Assembly (NCBI GenBank): GCA_002256995.1
Contig: NCGX01000004.1
Location: forward strand, 1 to 64,000
Direction: 5' to 3'
Origin: Hydrogenophilales bacterium 16-64-40
GTDB taxonomy: Bacteria > Pseudomonadota > Gammaproteobacteria > Burkholderiales > Thiobacillaceae
Length of the DNA stretch: 64,000 bases
Below the pieces are notes generated by a model, which did not search any database, was not told the origin of the DNA, and saw only the letters and a program-made list of their open reading frames with translations. Made by a program: the position numbers and the translations under genes. Below, piece after piece: positions 25,806 through 35,498 of the stretch (position 1 is its first letter; each line of letters starts with the position of its first letter).

Positions 25806-27137
25806 ATGAGCACACGCGAAGGCAACCTCGAAGCCCCCACCCGTCACCCGCTCGACTGGAAAAACCCGGATTTCTACAACGAAGAGAAGCTCAACCATGA
25901 GCTGGAGCGTGTTTTTGACGCCTGCCACGGCTGCCGTCGTTGCGTGTCGCTGTGCACCGCGTTTCCCACGCTGTTCGATCTGGTGGACGAATCCTCGACG
26001 ATGGAAGTGGACGGCGTCGCCAAAGCCGACTACATGAAGGTGGTGGACGAGTGCTACCTGTGCGATCTCTGCTACATGACCAAATGCCCCTACGTGCCGC
26101 CGCATCCCTGGAACATCGATTTTCCGCACGTCATGCTGCGGGCCAAGGCGGTCAAGTTCAAGAAGGGCGGCACCAGTTTCCGCGACAAGCTGTTGTCCAG
26201 CACCGATGCGATGGGCAAGCTCGCCTCGATTCCGGTGGTAGTGCAGGCGGTGAACGCCAGCCTGAAGAACAAGCCAATCCGCAAGCTGGTCGACAGCGTG
26301 CTGGGCATCCACCCCGACCGCAAGCTGCCCGAATACGACAGTGCCAAGTTCCGTTCCACCGCCAAGCCGCGCGGCGATTTCCCGGTGAAGGCCGGTGGGA
26401 AGACGCCCGGCAAGGTGGCGATCTACGCCACCTGCTACGTCAACTACAACGAGCCCGGCATCGGCCACGACCTGCTGAAGCTCTTGGCGCACAACGAAAT
26501 TCCCGCCGTGCTCGTGGAGAAAGAGGCCTGCTGCGGCATGCCCAAGCTCGAACTGGGCGATCTCGACGCGGTGGAAAAGCTGATGGAGATCAACATTCCG
26601 CATCTTGCAAAGCTCGCGCGCGAAGGCTACGCGATCCTCACCGCCGTGCCTTCGTGCACGCTGATGTACAAGCAGGAGCTGCCGCTGATGTTCCCCCACG
26701 ACTCCGATGTGCAGGCGGTGAAGGAGGCGATGTGGGATCCGTTCGAGTACCTGATGGCGCGCAATGTCGACGGCCTGTTGAAGACCGATTTCAACAGCCC
26801 GCTCGGCAAGGTGGCCTATCACGTCCCCTGCCACCAGCGGGTGCAGAACATCGGCAACAAGACGCGCGACGCGCTGCAACTGGCCGGCGCCACGGTGACG
26901 ATGGTCGAGCGCTGCTCCGGTCACGACGGCACCTGGGGGGTGAAGCGCGAGTACTTCGACAAGTCGATGAAGATCGGCAAGCCGGTGTTCCGCCAGATGG
27001 CCGAGCCACAACCGGATTACGTCAGTTCCGACTGCGCGATTGCCGCGCGTCACATCCTGCAGGGCATGGGCGAAGCCGCCACTGCGCAGAAGCAGCACCC
27101 GATCACGCTGCTGCGCATCGCCTATGGCCTGGAATGA
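25806..27137 (+). CDS. Heterodisulfide-reductase-related iron-sulfur protein
   Basis: A 443-aa HdrD/GlpC-like protein. Two ferredoxin-type cluster motifs lie near the N-terminus: CHGCRRCVSLC (about 40) and CYLCDLCYMTKCP (about 84-96). Two cysteine-rich CCG-type domains follow, with EACCGMP and, in variant form, CHQRV and ERCSGHDG. No membrane helices. Enzymes of this family pass electrons to or from small disulfide or quinone partners. It is part of the conserved set rubrerythrin / Hdr-like / DUF3501, suggesting an electron-transfer role in peroxide defence. The substrate is unknown. Confidence 0.87.
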   Translation: MSTREGNLEAPTRHPLDWKNPDFYNEEKLNHELERVFDACHGCRRCVSLCTAFPTLFDLVDESSTMEVDGVAKADYMKVVDECYLCDLCYMTKCPYVPPHPWNIDFPHVMLRAKAVKFKKGGTSFRDKLLSSTDAMGKLASIPVVVQAVNASLKNKPIRKLVDSVLGIHPDRKLPEYDSAKFRSTAKPRGDFPVKAGGKTPGKVAIYATCYVNYNEPGIGHDLLKLLAHNEIPAVLVEKEACCGMPKLELGDLDAVEKLMEINIPHLAKLAREGYAILTAVPSCTLMYKQELPLMFPHDSDVQAVKEAMWDPFEYLMARNVDGLLKTDFNSPLGKVAYHVPCHQRVQNIGNKTRDALQLAGATVTMVERCSGHDGTWGVKREYFDKSMKIGKPVFRQMAEPQPDYVSSDCAIAARHILQGMGEAATAQKQHPITLLRIAYGLE

Positions 27138-27162
27138 ACCCCTATCAGCAAGGAGAAAAAAC

Positions 27163-27747
27163 ATGCCGCACATTACCCGTGACAGCCTGATGAGCCTGGA
27201 AGGCTACGCCAAGGTCCGCCCCGAAATGCGCGCCGAAGTCATGGCGCACAAGAAGAACCGCATGGTCGAGCTGGGCGACCACGTCACGCTGATTTTCGAA
27301 GACGAAAAAACCATGCGTTACCAGATCCAGGAAATGCTGCGCGCCGAGCGCACCTTCGAGGAAGCCGGCATCCAGGACGAGCTCGACGCCTACAATCCGC
27401 TGGTTCCGGATGGCAGCAACTGGAAAGCGACCATGATGATCCAGTATTCCGACCCCGACGCGCGCAAGGTGGCGCTGGCGAAGCTGAAGGGGATCGAGGA
27501 GCGTGTGTGGGTGCAGGTGGCCGATCAGGCAAAGGTGTATGCGATCGCCGACGAGGACATGACGCGCGAGAACGAGGAGAAAACCTCGGCAGTGCATTTC
27601 CTGCGCTTCGAGCTCGATGCCACCTCGGTTGCGGCCGCCAAGGCCGGCAGCCCGATCCGCATGGGCATTGATCACGAAGCCTATGCGGTGGCGCCAGCCG
27701 CGCTGGCGGAAAACACCCGCGCCGCACTGGTGCTCGATTTGTCCTAA
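27163..27747 (+). CDS. DUF3501-family protein
   Basis: A 194-aa protein of the DUF3501 family (MPHITRDSLMSLEGYAKVR start, FEDEKTMRYQIQEMLRAE, and HFLRFELD near the C-terminus). No catalytic motif can be named. AAGGAG lies seven bases before the ATG. It is 25 bases after the Hdr-like gene and is certainly in its operon. Its repeated company with rubrerythrin and that iron-sulfur protein points to a shared redox function. Confidence 0.9.
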   Translation: MPHITRDSLMSLEGYAKVRPEMRAEVMAHKKNRMVELGDHVTLIFEDEKTMRYQIQEMLRAERTFEEAGIQDELDAYNPLVPDGSNWKATMMIQYSDPDARKVALAKLKGIEERVWVQVADQAKVYAIADEDMTRENEEKTSAVHFLRFELDATSVAAAKAGSPIRMGIDHEAYAVAPAALAENTRAALVLDLS

Positions 27748-27756
27748 ATCTAAGCT

Positions 27757-27794
27757 CAGGCGGTTGAAACACAACAAGGTGCCGCCTGTTCTTT
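27757..27794 (+). terminator. Possible weak terminator after DUF3501
   Basis: CAGGCGG (27757-27763) pairs with CCGCCTG (27782-27788) around an 18-base loop, followed by TTCTTT. The loop is long and the T-run is short, so it would be a weak terminator at best. It ends just before the cfa ribosome-binding site. Confidence 0.45.
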
Positions 27795-27806
27795 GAGGAG
27801 GACGGG

Positions 27807-29018
27807 ATGCTGGATCAACTGTTGGTGCGTCAGGTGCGGCGACGGGTGGAGGCCTCGGGGCTGCCGTTCATCGTCGAATTGTGGAATGGCGAGTCGGTGG
27901 GCAGTGCGACCGATGTTGCGGTGCGGGTGCGACTGCACCAGACGGCCAGTCTCAGGGCCATGGCCGACCCCAGTCTGGGTGCACTGGCGCGGGCCTATGT
28001 CGAGGGCGAACTCGATCTGGAAGGCAACGTCCGCGACATCCTGGCTCTCGGCGACCGCCTGTGCAACGCAGGTGACAGCGCGTCGAAAACCGGCTCGGAC
28101 GGTTGGAAGTGGTGGCGTCATACCCGCAGCAAGGATCGCAGGAACATCCAGTATCACTACGACGTGTCCAACGATTTCTATGGCCTGTGGTTGGATGCGC
28201 GGCGGGTCTATTCGTGCGCCTATTTCAAGACACCGGACATGAGCCTCGACGCCGCGCAGGAAGCCAAGCTCGACCACATCTGCCGCAAGCTTGATCTTCA
28301 GCCCGACGAGCAGTTCCTCGACATCGGCTGCGGCTGGGGCGGGCTGATCCTGCACGCGGCCGAGCGCTACGGCGTGCGCGCGGTCGGCATCACCCTGTCG
28401 GACGACCAGCATGCGTACGTCAGCGAGCAGATCGAGGCGCGCGGGCTGGCCGGCCGGGTCGAGGTGCGCAGGATGGATTACCGCGACGTCCCAGAAAACG
28501 GCGGCTACGACAAGATCGCCAGCGTCGGCATGTTCGAGCACGTCGGCCGTGCGAATCTCGCCGCCTATTTCGCCAAGATCAACGCGCTGTTGAAGCCGGG
28601 CGGGCTGGTGCTCAACCACGGCATCACCACGGCCGAGCCCGAGGCCTGCGGCCTCGGCAACGGCATAGCCGAATTCATCGAAGACTATGTGTTTCCGGGG
28701 GGCGAACTGGTGCACGCCTCCGACGTGCTGCGTGCCGCCGCGGGAAGCGGTCTCGAATGCCTCGATGCCGAAAACCTGCGCCCGCATTACGGCAGAACGC
28801 TGTGGCACTGGGTCACGCGATTGGAGCAACACGCCGACGAAGCGCGCCAACTGATCGGCGAGCAGAAATACCGCATCTGGCGCATCTACATGGCGGGCTC
28901 CGCCTACGCCTTTGACCACGGCTGGATGGAGCTGTGGCAGGTGCTGGCGGGCAAGGCCGTCGACGGAAAGCAGCCGAACTATCCGTTCAGCCGGGATTTC
29001 ATCTACCGCGGCGAGTAG
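27807..29018 (+). CDS. cfa: Cyclopropane-fatty-acyl-phospholipid synthase
   Basis: A 403-aa SAM-dependent enzyme that adds a methylene bridge to unsaturated acyl chains of membrane phospholipids. QYHYDVSNDFYGLWLD is the bicarbonate/substrate segment, SAM-binding motif I is LDIGCGWGG at about residue 172, and GMFEHVGRANL follows. The N-terminal lipid-binding part is about 100 aa. A GAGGAGG site precedes the ATG. It is co-oriented with the DUF3501 gene and convergent with the lysR gene, 48 bases beyond. Confidence 0.95.
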   Translation: MLDQLLVRQVRRRVEASGLPFIVELWNGESVGSATDVAVRVRLHQTASLRAMADPSLGALARAYVEGELDLEGNVRDILALGDRLCNAGDSASKTGSDGWKWWRHTRSKDRRNIQYHYDVSNDFYGLWLDARRVYSCAYFKTPDMSLDAAQEAKLDHICRKLDLQPDEQFLDIGCGWGGLILHAAERYGVRAVGITLSDDQHAYVSEQIEARGLAGRVEVRRMDYRDVPENGGYDKIASVGMFEHVGRANLAAYFAKINALLKPGGLVLNHGITTAEPEACGLGNGIAEFIEDYVFPGGELVHASDVLRAAAGSGLECLDAENLRPHYGRTLWHWVTRLEQHADEARQLIGEQKYRIWRIYMAGSAYAFDHGWMELWQVLAGKAVDGKQPNYPFSRDFIYRGE

Positions 29019-29066
29019 CCGCTGCGTACCCGAACGGCCAACGCGTATGTCAGATGCCGCAATGGC

Positions 29067-29987
29067 TCAATCCATGCGGTCCCAATAGGGTTCGCCTGCC
29101 AGTCGGTTCGCCAGAAAATCGATGAAGGCGCGCACCCGGCTGGACAGGTGACGGGTGGGCGGATACACCGCGTAGGCGGCGAGCTCCGGCCAGACGTGAT
29201 CGGCCAGCAGTGGCAGCAGCTGTCGCGTGCGCAGGGCTTCATGGACGTAGAAGCTGGGAAGCTGCACCAGACCTTCGCCGGCGATGGCGGCGCGCATCAG
29301 AAATTCGCCGCTGCTGGCGGCCAGCCGCACCGGCACGCGCACCTGTCCGGGCTCGCCGTCGGGTCCGCGGTAGCTCCACAGGCCGGGGTCGTGCACATTG
29401 CTGTAGGCGAGGCAGACGTGCTGCGCGAGATCGGCGGCCGACTGCGGGGTGCCATGCCGCGTCAGGTAATCGGGACTGGCGCACACGACGTGGCGGATGG
29501 GCGCGAGGCGGCGCGCGATCAGGCTGGAGTCGGCCAGCGTGGCGATGCGGATGGCGAGATCGAAGCCTTCCTGCATCAGGTCGATCTGGCGGTCGTTGAA
29601 ATCGAGCTCGAAGCGCACGTCCGGATGCTCGGTCATGAAAGCCTGGATCAAGGGGGCCAGATGCAGCAGGCCGAAGGCCAGCGGCAGGGCCACCTTGAGC
29701 GTGCCCCTGAGCGCGCCGTGGGCCTGGGATGCTGCGGACTCCGCTTCCTCGACGTCGGCGAGGATGGCCACGCAGCGCGCGTAGTAGGCGCGCCCGCTGT
29801 CGGTGAGGTTGAGCCGGCGCGTGGTGCGATGGATGAGCGAAACGCCGAGGCGCGCCTCCAGTTCGGCCAGACGCCGGCTGACCGCGGACTTGGCGAGGTT
29901 CAGGCGCTCGGCGGCGGCGCTGATGCTGCCGGCTTCCACCACGCTTACAAGCATCTGCATGTCGGCGAATCGGTCCATAATTGCCAT
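29067..29987 (-). CDS. LysR-family transcriptional regulator
   Basis: A 306-aa LysR regulator. N-terminal winged HTH: FADMQMLVSVVEAGSISAAAERLNLAKSAVSRRLAELEARLG spans about residues 7-48. The C-terminal effector-binding domain is of the substrate-sensing type seen next to quinone or azo reductases. It is divergent from the azoR gene (107 bases between starts), which is its most likely target. The gap holds no strong promoter that I could fix. A second ATG three codons later is an alternative start. Confidence 0.93.
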   Translation of the reverse strand: MAIMDRFADMQMLVSVVEAGSISAAAERLNLAKSAVSRRLAELEARLGVSLIHRTTRRLNLTDSGRAYYARCVAILADVEEAESAASQAHGALRGTLKVALPLAFGLLHLAPLIQAFMTEHPDVRFELDFNDRQIDLMQEGFDLAIRIATLADSSLIARRLAPIRHVVCASPDYLTRHGTPQSAADLAQHVCLAYSNVHDPGLWSYRGPDGEPGQVRVPVRLAASSGEFLMRAAIAGEGLVQLPSFYVHEALRTRQLLPLLADHVWPELAAYAVYPPTRHLSSRVRAFIDFLANRLAGEPYWDRMD

Positions 29988-30094
29988 AAGAAGAACAATG
30001 AGTTCTAAGTTTCTGTCTTTATTCTTTAATTGGCAACGGCAACAATGATTCTACGGGCGCCACTCAGGCGCCGAACCGCAAGGGGATCATTGTC

Positions 30095-30757
30095 ATGCAA
30101 GCAAACCCAGCCTCTTTTTCCACGACCCGTCTGCGCGTTCTGCGCGTGCTGCGCGTCGATGCCAGCGCCCGCGGCGAAGGCTCCATCACCCGCCAGTTGG
30201 CCGACCTGTTGCTGAGCGAACTCGACGAACGTGCGCCCGGCCTGTCGGTTGCCCGGCGCGATCTGGCAGCGGGCCTGCCTTTCGTCGATGCCGCCTGGGT
30301 CGGCGCCAACCTGGCCGAACCCGACATGCGCGATGCCGACCAGCGTCAGGCGCTGTCGCTGTCGGACGAACTGGTGGCCGAGTTGTCAGTGGCCGACGTG
30401 CTGGTGATCGCCACCCCGATCTACAACTTCGGGGTGCCGGCCAGCCTCAAGGCCTGGGTCGATCAGGTGGCGCGCGCCCGGCTGACCTTCCGCTACACCG
30501 AGCACGGCCCGCAAGGCCTGCTGACCGGCAAGAAGGCCTATGTGCTGGTGGCGACCGGCGGCACCGAGGTGGGCAGCGCCATCGACTTTGCCACCCCGTG
30601 GCTGAAGTTCGTGCTGGGCTTCCTCGGCATCACCGACGTCGAGGTGATCGCCGCCGACCGCGGCATGCTGCGCGGCGACGCCGCCCGCCAGAGCGCTGTC
30701 GGACACATCGCTCGGGTACTCGATCGCGACTGGCCGGCACTGGCCGAAGCGGTTTGA
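30095..30757 (+). CDS. azoR: FMN-dependent NADH-azoreductase
   Basis: A 220-aa flavodoxin-fold oxidoreductase of the AzoR/AcpD family that reduces azo dyes and quinones with NADH. The FMN site has DASARGEGSITRQL near residues 25-38 and TPIYNFGVPASLKAW at about 108-122; ATGGTEVG follows. The N-terminus is longer than usual. It holds three copies of a 9-base unit (30131-30157) that encode LRVLRVLRV. It is divergent from a LysR gene and 49 bases ahead of a pirin gene. Confidence 0.93.
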   Translation: MQANPASFSTTRLRVLRVLRVDASARGEGSITRQLADLLLSELDERAPGLSVARRDLAAGLPFVDAAWVGANLAEPDMRDADQRQALSLSDELVAELSVADVLVIATPIYNFGVPASLKAWVDQVARARLTFRYTEHGPQGLLTGKKAYVLVATGGTEVGSAIDFATPWLKFVLGFLGITDVEVIAADRGMLRGDAARQSAVGHIARVLDRDWPALAEAV

Positions 30758-30806
30758 AATCCGGCCCATCCGGACCATCATGTTTTATGTAGACAAGGAG
30801 CCGACC

Positions 30807-31664
30807 ATGAACACTCGTCGCATACGCCAACTCGTTCCTGCCTTCGAGGTCACCGAAGGCGCAGGGGTCACCGTCCACCGCAGCATCGGCACGCCGGCGC
30901 TGAAGAACCTCGACCCGTTCCTGATGCTGGATCACTTCGGCAGCGATAATCCGGACGAGTACATCGCCGGTTTTCCGGAGCACCCGCATCGCGGCTTCAT
31001 CACTTTCACCTACATGCTCGACGGCCACATGGAGCACCGAGACAGCATGGGCAATCGCGGCGACCTCAAGGCCGGCGGCGTACAGTGGATGAAGGCGGCG
31101 AGCGGCGTCATTCATTCGGAGATGCCGCAGCAGACCGATGGCCTGATGCGCGGCTTCCAGCTGTGGATCAACCTGCCGGCCAGCGAAAAACTCTCCGATC
31201 CTGCCTATCAGGAGTTCTCCGCAGATGCGATCCCGGAAGTGGCGCTGGCGCAGGGCAGGGTGCGGGTGCTGGCGGGCCAGTTTGGCACCACGCGCGGCGT
31301 CATCGAAGACCCGGCCACCGATGTCCTCTATCTCGACGTAACGCTGGATGCTAAGGCGCGTTTCGATCTCCCCCTGAGTGCAACGCACAATGCCTTCGTC
31401 TATGTTTTCGAGGGCGCGGCGCGCCTGTCCGGGCAGGATTTGAAGACACACACGCTGGCGGCATTGGGGGGCGGCGATGTGGTGGAAATCGAAGCCGGCG
31501 AGGCGGGCGCCCGTTTCATCCTGGTGGCCGGCCGGCCGATCGGCGAACCCGTGGTGCAGTACGGTCCCTTTGTTATGAACACCCGCGAGGAAATCGAGCA
31601 GGCCTTCGCCGACTATCGGGATGGTCGCCTGGTGCGGGCCAGGGCGGCGAAGACCGGACATTGA
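30807..31664 (+). CDS. Pirin family protein
   Basis: A 285-aa bicupin. The metal-binding signature is in EHPHRGFITFTYMLDGHMEHRDS (residues about 50-75), with three His and one Glu as in YhhW quercetinase-like pirins. GGVQWMKAASGVIHSEM follows. Bacterial pirins bind Fe or Ni and some act as dioxygenases on flavonols; the substrate here is unknown. AAGGAG before the ATG at 30807 fixes the start. Likely co-transcribed with azoR. The 125 bases to the next gene hold nothing I recognise. Confidence 0.93.
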   Translation: MNTRRIRQLVPAFEVTEGAGVTVHRSIGTPALKNLDPFLMLDHFGSDNPDEYIAGFPEHPHRGFITFTYMLDGHMEHRDSMGNRGDLKAGGVQWMKAASGVIHSEMPQQTDGLMRGFQLWINLPASEKLSDPAYQEFSADAIPEVALAQGRVRVLAGQFGTTRGVIEDPATDVLYLDVTLDAKARFDLPLSATHNAFVYVFEGAARLSGQDLKTHTLAALGGGDVVEIEAGEAGARFILVAGRPIGEPVVQYGPFVMNTREEIEQAFADYRDGRLVRARAAKTGH

Positions 31665-31789
31665 CGCGTCGCACATCAAGCAGGTTGGGCGATTGACTTA
31701 GTTGGGCCCGGATTGAGGTTTCGAGTCTGGGCCGCGCGCCCGATCGGACCGTACCCATGCGGAGGGCCGCGGCGTAGGATAGCCGGGTG

Positions 31790-34375
31790 ATGGAACAGGA
31801 ATCCATAAACCGGCATCAGGCTTCAGGGGAACCGCCGGCCTTCCAGGGCTTGAGCGGAACCCTTGCGCGCGAGCGTCTGGCCGTTGAGGGGGCGAACGCA
31901 TTACCCGAGAGCGGCCCCCACGGCACGGCAGCGATGGTGCTCGAAGTGATCCGCGAGCCGATGTTTCTGCTGCTCATCGCCGCGACGGCGATCTACCTGG
32001 CATTGGGCGATCTGCACGAAGCCTTGATGCTGCTGTTCTTCGTGGCAGTGGTGATGGGCATCACCCTCTACCAGTCGCACAAGACCGAGCGCGTGCTGCA
32101 GGCGCTGCGCGATTTGACCAGCCCACGCGCCCTGCTGCTGCGCGATGGCGAGAAGCAGCGCATTGCCGGACGCGAGGTGGTGCGCGACGACATCGTGATG
32201 CTGGCCGAGGGCGATCGCGTGCCGGCGGATGCGCTGCTGCTGATGAGCAACGGCCTGCAGGTCGACGAATCGCTGCTGACCGGCGAAGCCACACCAGTGC
32301 GCAAGGCAGCCGGCGACGGCCAGCCGGCCGCGGCGAGGCCCGGCGGCGACGATTTGCCGTGGGTCTATTCCGGCACGCTGGTGGTGCAGGGACAGGGCGT
32401 TGCACGGGTGACTGCCACCGGGCCACGCACCGAGATCGGCCGGATCGGCAAATCGCTGCAGGCGTTGCGTCCCGAGCCGAGTCCGCTGCAGCGCCAGGTG
32501 CGGCGGATGATGTGGGCGTTTGCGCTGCTGGGCGCCATTTTGTGCGGTGTGGTCGTGGTGCTGTATGGCCTCACCCGCGACGCCTGGCTCGAAGCCCTGC
32601 TCGCCGGCATCACGCTCGCCATCTCCCTGCTGCCGCAGGAGTTTCTGGTGGTGCTCACGGTTTTCCTTGCACTCGGGGCCTGGCGTATTTCGCGCAGCCG
32701 GGTGCTGACGCGGCGCATCCCAGCGCTGGAGACACTCGGCGCCGCCACCATTCTGTGTGCAGACAAGACCGGCACGATCACCGAGAACCGGATGACGGTG
32801 ACGCAGCTGGTGACGCGCGACGCGTGCTATGCGGTTGATTACGCGCATGCGAATACGCTGCCGGAAGCCTTTCACGAGCTGGTCGAATTCAGTGTGCTGG
32901 CCAGCCTGGTCGACCCGTTCGATCCGATGGAGAAAGCCTTTCGCCGCCTCGCCGATCACTATCTCGCGGGGACCGAACACCTGCACGACGACTGGTCGCT
33001 GGAACAGCACTATCCGTTGAGCCGCGACATGCTCGCCATGTCGCATGGCTGGAAGGCGACCCAGCGCGACGAATACGTGGTGGCCGCCAAGGGCGCGCCG
33101 GAAGCCATAGCCGATCTGTGCCACCTGTCCGCGGCGGAAACCGCGGCCATTGCCGAACAGGCGGACCATCTGGCGGGGCAGGGCCTGCGCGTCCTGGCGA
33201 TCGCACAGGCGACGTTCAATGGCACCGCCTGGCCGCCGCAGCAGCACGATTTTCCGTTCGTCTTTCTCGGCATGATTGCGCTGGCCGATCCGGTGCGCGT
33301 GCGCGTGCCGGAGGCGATTCGCGTGGCGCGCCGCGCCGGCATGCGGGTGGTGATGATCACCGGCGACTATCCCGGCACCGCCGAGGCCGTGGCACGCGAA
33401 GCCGGAATCGATATGGGTGGCGGCATCCTCAGCGGCCCGGAGATCGATGCGCTCGACGACGCGGCCTTGCGGCAGCGCCTCAAGACCACGCACGTGTTCG
33501 CACGCGTGGCGCCGGAGCAGAAGCTGCGCCTGGTGCAGGCCTTCAAGGCCAACGGCGAGGTGGTGGCAATGACCGGCGACGGCGTCAACGATGCATCTGC
33601 GCTGAAGGCCGCGCACATCGGAATCGCCATGGGTGGGCGCGGCACCGATGTCGCACGCGAGGCATCCTCGCTGGTCCTGCTGGACGACGACTTCGCCACC
33701 ATCGTCGACGCCATCCGCCTCGGCCGGCGCATTTACAGCAACCTGCACAAGGCGATGGCCTATGTTCTCGCGGTGCATGTGCCGATTGCCGGCATGGCGC
33801 TGCTGCCGCTGCTGTTGGGCTTGCCGCTGGTGCTCGCACCGGTGCACATCGTGTTTCTCGAACTCGTCATCGATCCCGCCTGCTCGATCGTGTTCGAAGC
33901 CGAGCCGGAAGAACCCGGCAGCATGGAGCGGCCGCCGCGCCGGGCGGAGGCGCCCTTGTTCAGCTTGCGCACCCTGCTGCTGTCGCTGCTGCAGGGCGCG
34001 ACCGTGTTTCTTGCGGTGGCTGCGGTGTATGCCCTCTCGCTGCAGCGCGGGCAGGGCGCAGACGAGGCGCGTGCGCTGACCTTCGCCACTTTGGTGATCG
34101 GGAATCTGTGGCTGATTCTGGCCAACCGCTCCTGGTCGACGACCCTGCTGGCATCGTTGCACACGCCGAATCCCGCATTGTGGTGGGTGATCGGCGGCAC
34201 CCTGGGCTTCCTGGCGTTCGTACTCTATGTGCCCGGTCTGCGCGAGGTGTTCGAATTCACCACGCTGCACGCGAACGATGTGCTGCTGGCGCTCGCCGCG
34301 GGCGCAGCGGGGATCGCGTGGTTCGAACTGTTCAAGTGGGCGAAGGGCAGAAAAACGGCGGGAGACAGCGCCTGA
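31790..34375 (+). CDS. Cation-translocating P-type ATPase with PQEF motif in TM4
   Basis: An 861-aa P-type ATPase. The actuator motif is LLTGEATPV, the phosphorylation site DKTGTITENRMT, the hinge TGDGVNDASALKAA, and KGAPEAI marks the nucleotide domain. Membrane helix 4 reads LLPQEFLVVLTVFLALG. This differs from the PEGL of calcium pumps and is closest to the poorly characterised PEEF class. Helix 6 has IVFLELVIDPACSIVFEAE. The overall layout (10 helices, P2-type) suggests a cation pump of unknown specificity. ATG at 31790 is taken as start; a GTG one codon earlier is possible. Confidence 0.88.
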   Translation: MEQESINRHQASGEPPAFQGLSGTLARERLAVEGANALPESGPHGTAAMVLEVIREPMFLLLIAATAIYLALGDLHEALMLLFFVAVVMGITLYQSHKTERVLQALRDLTSPRALLLRDGEKQRIAGREVVRDDIVMLAEGDRVPADALLLMSNGLQVDESLLTGEATPVRKAAGDGQPAAARPGGDDLPWVYSGTLVVQGQGVARVTATGPRTEIGRIGKSLQALRPEPSPLQRQVRRMMWAFALLGAILCGVVVVLYGLTRDAWLEALLAGITLAISLLPQEFLVVLTVFLALGAWRISRSRVLTRRIPALETLGAATILCADKTGTITENRMTVTQLVTRDACYAVDYAHANTLPEAFHELVEFSVLASLVDPFDPMEKAFRRLADHYLAGTEHLHDDWSLEQHYPLSRDMLAMSHGWKATQRDEYVVAAKGAPEAIADLCHLSAAETAAIAEQADHLAGQGLRVLAIAQATFNGTAWPPQQHDFPFVFLGMIALADPVRVRVPEAIRVARRAGMRVVMITGDYPGTAEAVAREAGIDMGGGILSGPEIDALDDAALRQRLKTTHVFARVAPEQKLRLVQAFKANGEVVAMTGDGVNDASALKAAHIGIAMGGRGTDVAREASSLVLLDDDFATIVDAIRLGRRIYSNLHKAMAYVLAVHVPIAGMALLPLLLGLPLVLAPVHIVFLELVIDPACSIVFEAEPEEPGSMERPPRRAEAPLFSLRTLLLSLLQGATVFLAVAAVYALSLQRGQGADEARALTFATLVIGNLWLILANRSWSTTLLASLHTPNPALWWVIGGTLGFLAFVLYVPGLREVFEFTTLHANDVLLALAAGAAGIAWFELFKWAKGRKTAGDSA

Positions 34376-34403
34376 CCGTGGTCTAGCCCGTCGGCCGACC
34401 GGC

Positions 34404-35312
34404 TCAATCCGCCAGACGATCCAGTTCCTGGTCCGCCAGCGAGATGGGATCTTCCATCGGTTCCAGATGGGTGGTGATATGAACGTGCGGCACGGCCTGG
34501 CGGATATCCGCTTCGATGCGTTCCGACCAGTCATGTCCGTGCTGGATCGTCCAGGCGCCCGGCACCAGTACATGGACGGTGATGAAGGCGCGGGCGCCGG
34601 CCTGACGCGTGCGCAGGGCGTGGAACGCCAACCCTTGCTGGCGGTAGTCATCCAGCACCGCTTCGATCGCCATCAGTTCTTCCTCCGGGATGGAAACATC
34701 CATCAGACCCGCAGCGGAACGCTGCAGCAACTGCCACCCGGTCCACACGATATTCATCGCCACCAGCAGCGCAATCACGGGGTCGAGCCACAGCCAGCCG
34801 GTCGCCCACACCAGCCCGACGCCCGCAATGACGCCCACGGACGTCCAGACATCGGTGCGCAGGTGATGGGCATCCGCTTCCAGCGTGATGGATTTGTATT
34901 TTCTGCCCACCCCCATGAGGATGCGCGAGGTGGCCAGGTTGATGATCGAGGCGACCACCGACACCACCAGTCCGATTCCCACGGCTTCGATCGGTTGTGG
35001 ATTGAGCAGGCGTTCGATCGCTGTGTAGCTGATGGCGACCGCGGCGATGAGGATGAGGAAGCCCTCGAACGCGCTGGAGAAGTATTCCGCCTTGCCGTGT
35101 CCGTGCGCATGGTTGCCGTCCGCCGGCATCGCCGCCAGCGTCAGCATGGCCAGCGCCATCATCGCCCCCGCCAGGTTGACGAAGGACTCGAGCGCGTCGG
35201 AGAGCAGGCCGACTGATCCGGTGATCCACCAGGCCCAGCCCTTGAGCAGGATGGTTGCCACGGCCGCCGCGATGGAGAGCCAGGCGTAGCGTTTGAGGGA
35301 GGGAGGCAGCAT
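34404..35312 (-). CDS. Cation diffusion facilitator family transporter
   Basis: A 302-aa CDF-family metal exporter with six membrane segments. Metal-binding residues are in [12 protein letters not shown] (helix 2) and [14 protein letters not shown] (helix 5, HxxxD). A short His loop ([14 protein letters not shown]) joins helices 2 and 3. The C-terminal cytoplasmic domain runs to the end. The likely substrate is zinc, iron or a similar divalent metal. It is convergent with the P-type ATPase gene (28 bases between stops) and divergent from the TRIC-like gene. Confidence 0.93.
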   Translation of the reverse strand: MLPPSLKRYAWLSIAAAVATILLKGWAWWITGSVGLLSDALESFVNLAGAMMALAMLTLAAMPADGNHAHGHGKAEYFSSAFEGFLILIAAVAISYTAIERLLNPQPIEAVGIGLVVSVVASIINLATSRILMGVGRKYKSITLEADAHHLRTDVWTSVGVIAGVGLVWATGWLWLDPVIALLVAMNIVWTGWQLLQRSAAGLMDVSIPEEELMAIEAVLDDYRQQGLAFHALRTRQAGARAFITVHVLVPGAWTIQHGHDWSERIEADIRQAVPHVHITTHLEPMEDPISLADQELDRLAD

Positions 35313-35498
35313 GTCGATTTTTTGCGGGGCCCAGGAAGTGAATTTGATTGTATTACAGGGTTGTTTGATTCCCCCGGGAAACGCCGGCATGAAACAGCCC
35401 TGAATGCATGCGCCGGGTGTCCGCTGACCGGATTCTTGCGATACTCGCGCATCGACAACCCTGGCGTGATCAAAACGCCGCCTGCATGGGCACACCAC

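Noticed and set aside
32278..32292. TGEA instead of TGES in the P-type ATPase actuator loop
   Set aside because: TGEA occurs in other functional bacterial P-type ATPases, so it is not evidence of inactivation.
31901..34651. Very long open frame opposite the P-type ATPase gene
   Set aside because: It is the antisense of a clear P-type ATPase. Long antisense frames are expected at high GC with G/C-ending codons. The product is low-complexity, Arg/His/Gln-rich, with no recognisable domain.
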